From positions 1-7,379 of the forward strand of contig JAGLCH010000394.1 of assembly GCA_023146355.1 (NCBI GenBank): a stretch of DNA of 7,379 nucleotides, written 5' to 3'. Source of the stretch: Bacteriovoracaceae bacterium. GTDB taxonomy: Bacteria > Bdellovibrionota > Bacteriovoracia > Bacteriovoracales > Bacteriovoracaceae. How positions within the stretch are numbered: position 1 is the stretch's first letter; every line of letters starts with the position of its first letter. A program made the translations under genes and the position numbers. Positions 6,720 through 7,379 of this stretch are shown in pieces. The notes beneath the pieces were generated by a model that was not told the DNA's origin, ran no database searches, and saw only the letters and a program-made list of their open reading frames with translations.

Positions 6720-7379
6720 TGAGACAGCATCTGGTTTTTACATTCATCTTGTTTTTCTCGTTAGTGTGCACCGACAGCTATGGTTACAGCTTTTCAAGAG
6801 GAAGATATGGAGAATTTCCAAAGTGGGCAACGAGTGTTCGTAATCTAACAATGTACTATCGAGCAGACAACGACTCCTCAATTGCCTCTAGCGATATCTA
6901 TTCTATTCTTCAAAGTTCAGTTTCTGAGTGGAATTCTCATGGCGATATTTCAGTCGGCCTCTACCCTTCATCAGTCAATAATCAATATGATGGGCGAAAC
7001 GACATCTATTTTTCAGATTCAAGCACTTTTTTTTCAGGTGGCGGGGTTGTTGGTGTTACTCAACTTGTATATCGATCGGGGACAGGTGAAATTTTAGAAG
7101 CAGATATTATTCTTAATGATAATTATAGCTTTTCTACTAATACTTCTGATCGCTATTATCTTGGTAATGTTGTTACTCATGAGCTCGGGCATGTATTAGG
7201 GCTCGGTCACAGTGAAGTCCATAATTCTACAATGTTTTATCAATTGAGCAAAAACCAGCATAATGTAATTCAGGATGATAAATCTGCTGTAGCTGTACTC
7301 TATCCTACTGCAGTTTCATTGGGGTCTATCTCTGGAAAAGTCGTTGGGGGGGAACGTTTACTTGGTGTTTTCGCCGCTC
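6719..7379 (+). CDS. Secreted matrixin-type zinc metalloprotease, 3'-truncated
   Basis: The open frame runs from a GTG at 6719 to the right edge without a stop (220 codons seen). Residues 1-22 look like a signal peptide (hydrophobic 5-17, cleavage after SYG). The catalytic domain, about 30-200, has the metzincin zinc site HELGHVLGLGH: His154, His158 and His164 as ligands and Glu155 as catalytic base. A Met-turn follows at Met172 (STMF), which with the spacing points to matrixins (peptidase family M10). No cysteine-switch propeptide is evident between the signal peptide and the domain. After LYP (about 202) the sequence GSISGKVVGGERLLGVFAA resembles the start of a carboxypeptidase-regulatory-like beta-sandwich, so at least one more domain is expected off-window. 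There is no good ribosome binding site, and the GTG overlaps the upstream stop, so translation is probably coupled. Substrate unknown; the coupled upstream protein is a candidate partner, substrate or inhibitor. Confidence 0.9.
   Translation, partial: MRQHLVFTFILFFSLVCTDSYGYSFSRGRYGEFPKWATSVRNLTMYYRADNDSSIASSDIYSILQSSVSEWNSHGDISVGLYPSSVNNQYDGRNDIYFSDSSTFFSGGGVVGVTQLVYRSGTGEILEADIILNDNYSFSTNTSDRYYLGNVVTHELGHVLGLGHSEVHNSTMFYQLSKNQHNVIQDDKSAVAVLYPTAVSLGSISGKVVGGERLLGVFAA

Noticed and set aside
6758..6769. Possible lipoprotein lipobox (SLVC) in the protease signal peptide
   Set aside because: The residues before the cysteine do not fit the lipobox (no Leu at -3 and no small residue at -1); cleavage after SYG is more likely.
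6882..7097. Small + strand open frame of 71 codons
   Set aside because: It lies wholly inside the metalloprotease gene in another frame, and the protease frame carries an unmistakable zinc site.

Overview
This window looks like a chromosomal segment from an AT-rich Gram-negative (diderm) bacterium. Outer-membrane assembly genes of the Omp85/TamB type place it among diderms. The secreted matrixin-type protease, the AT-rich codon use and the general sequence style suggest a Bdellovibrio-like organism, perhaps the Bacteriovorax/Halobacteriovorax branch of Bdellovibrionota. That placement is an inference from style and gene content and was not tested by any search.

Region 1 (2-4851) holds two envelope-biogenesis genes on the + strand. 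A TamB/DUF490-family protein, cut by the left window edge, is followed by a 928-residue Omp85 (TamA/BamA-type) outer-membrane protein. The stop of the first overlaps the ATG of the second (TAATG), so they are probably translationally coupled. Together they would form a periplasm-spanning module: TamB as the inner-membrane-anchored bridge and the Omp85 protein as the barrel with its POTRA arm. The Omp85 protein appears to have seven POTRA-like units, more than classical TamA (three) or E. coli BamA (five).

Region 2 (about 4904-5913) is the ribosomal operon rplM-rpsI (L13-S9). It has its own sigma70-like promoter, good Shine-Dalgarno sites and a clear rho-independent terminator.

Region 3 (about 5961-7379) is a two-gene export locus. 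The first gene encodes a 236-residue protein with a signal peptide and a C-terminal membrane segment. The second is a secreted zinc metalloprotease of matrixin type (HELGH...GLGH site plus Met-turn). It begins at a GTG overlapping the upstream stop and runs off the right edge. A candidate sigma-28 (FliA)-like promoter lies just upstream. If real, it would tie this pair to the motile stage, which in Bdellovibrio-type predators is the attack phase. This pair is the least explained and most interesting part of the window.

All genes are on the + strand. I see no RNA genes, mobile elements or CRISPR arrays, and no gene-free stretch longer than about 150 bases.
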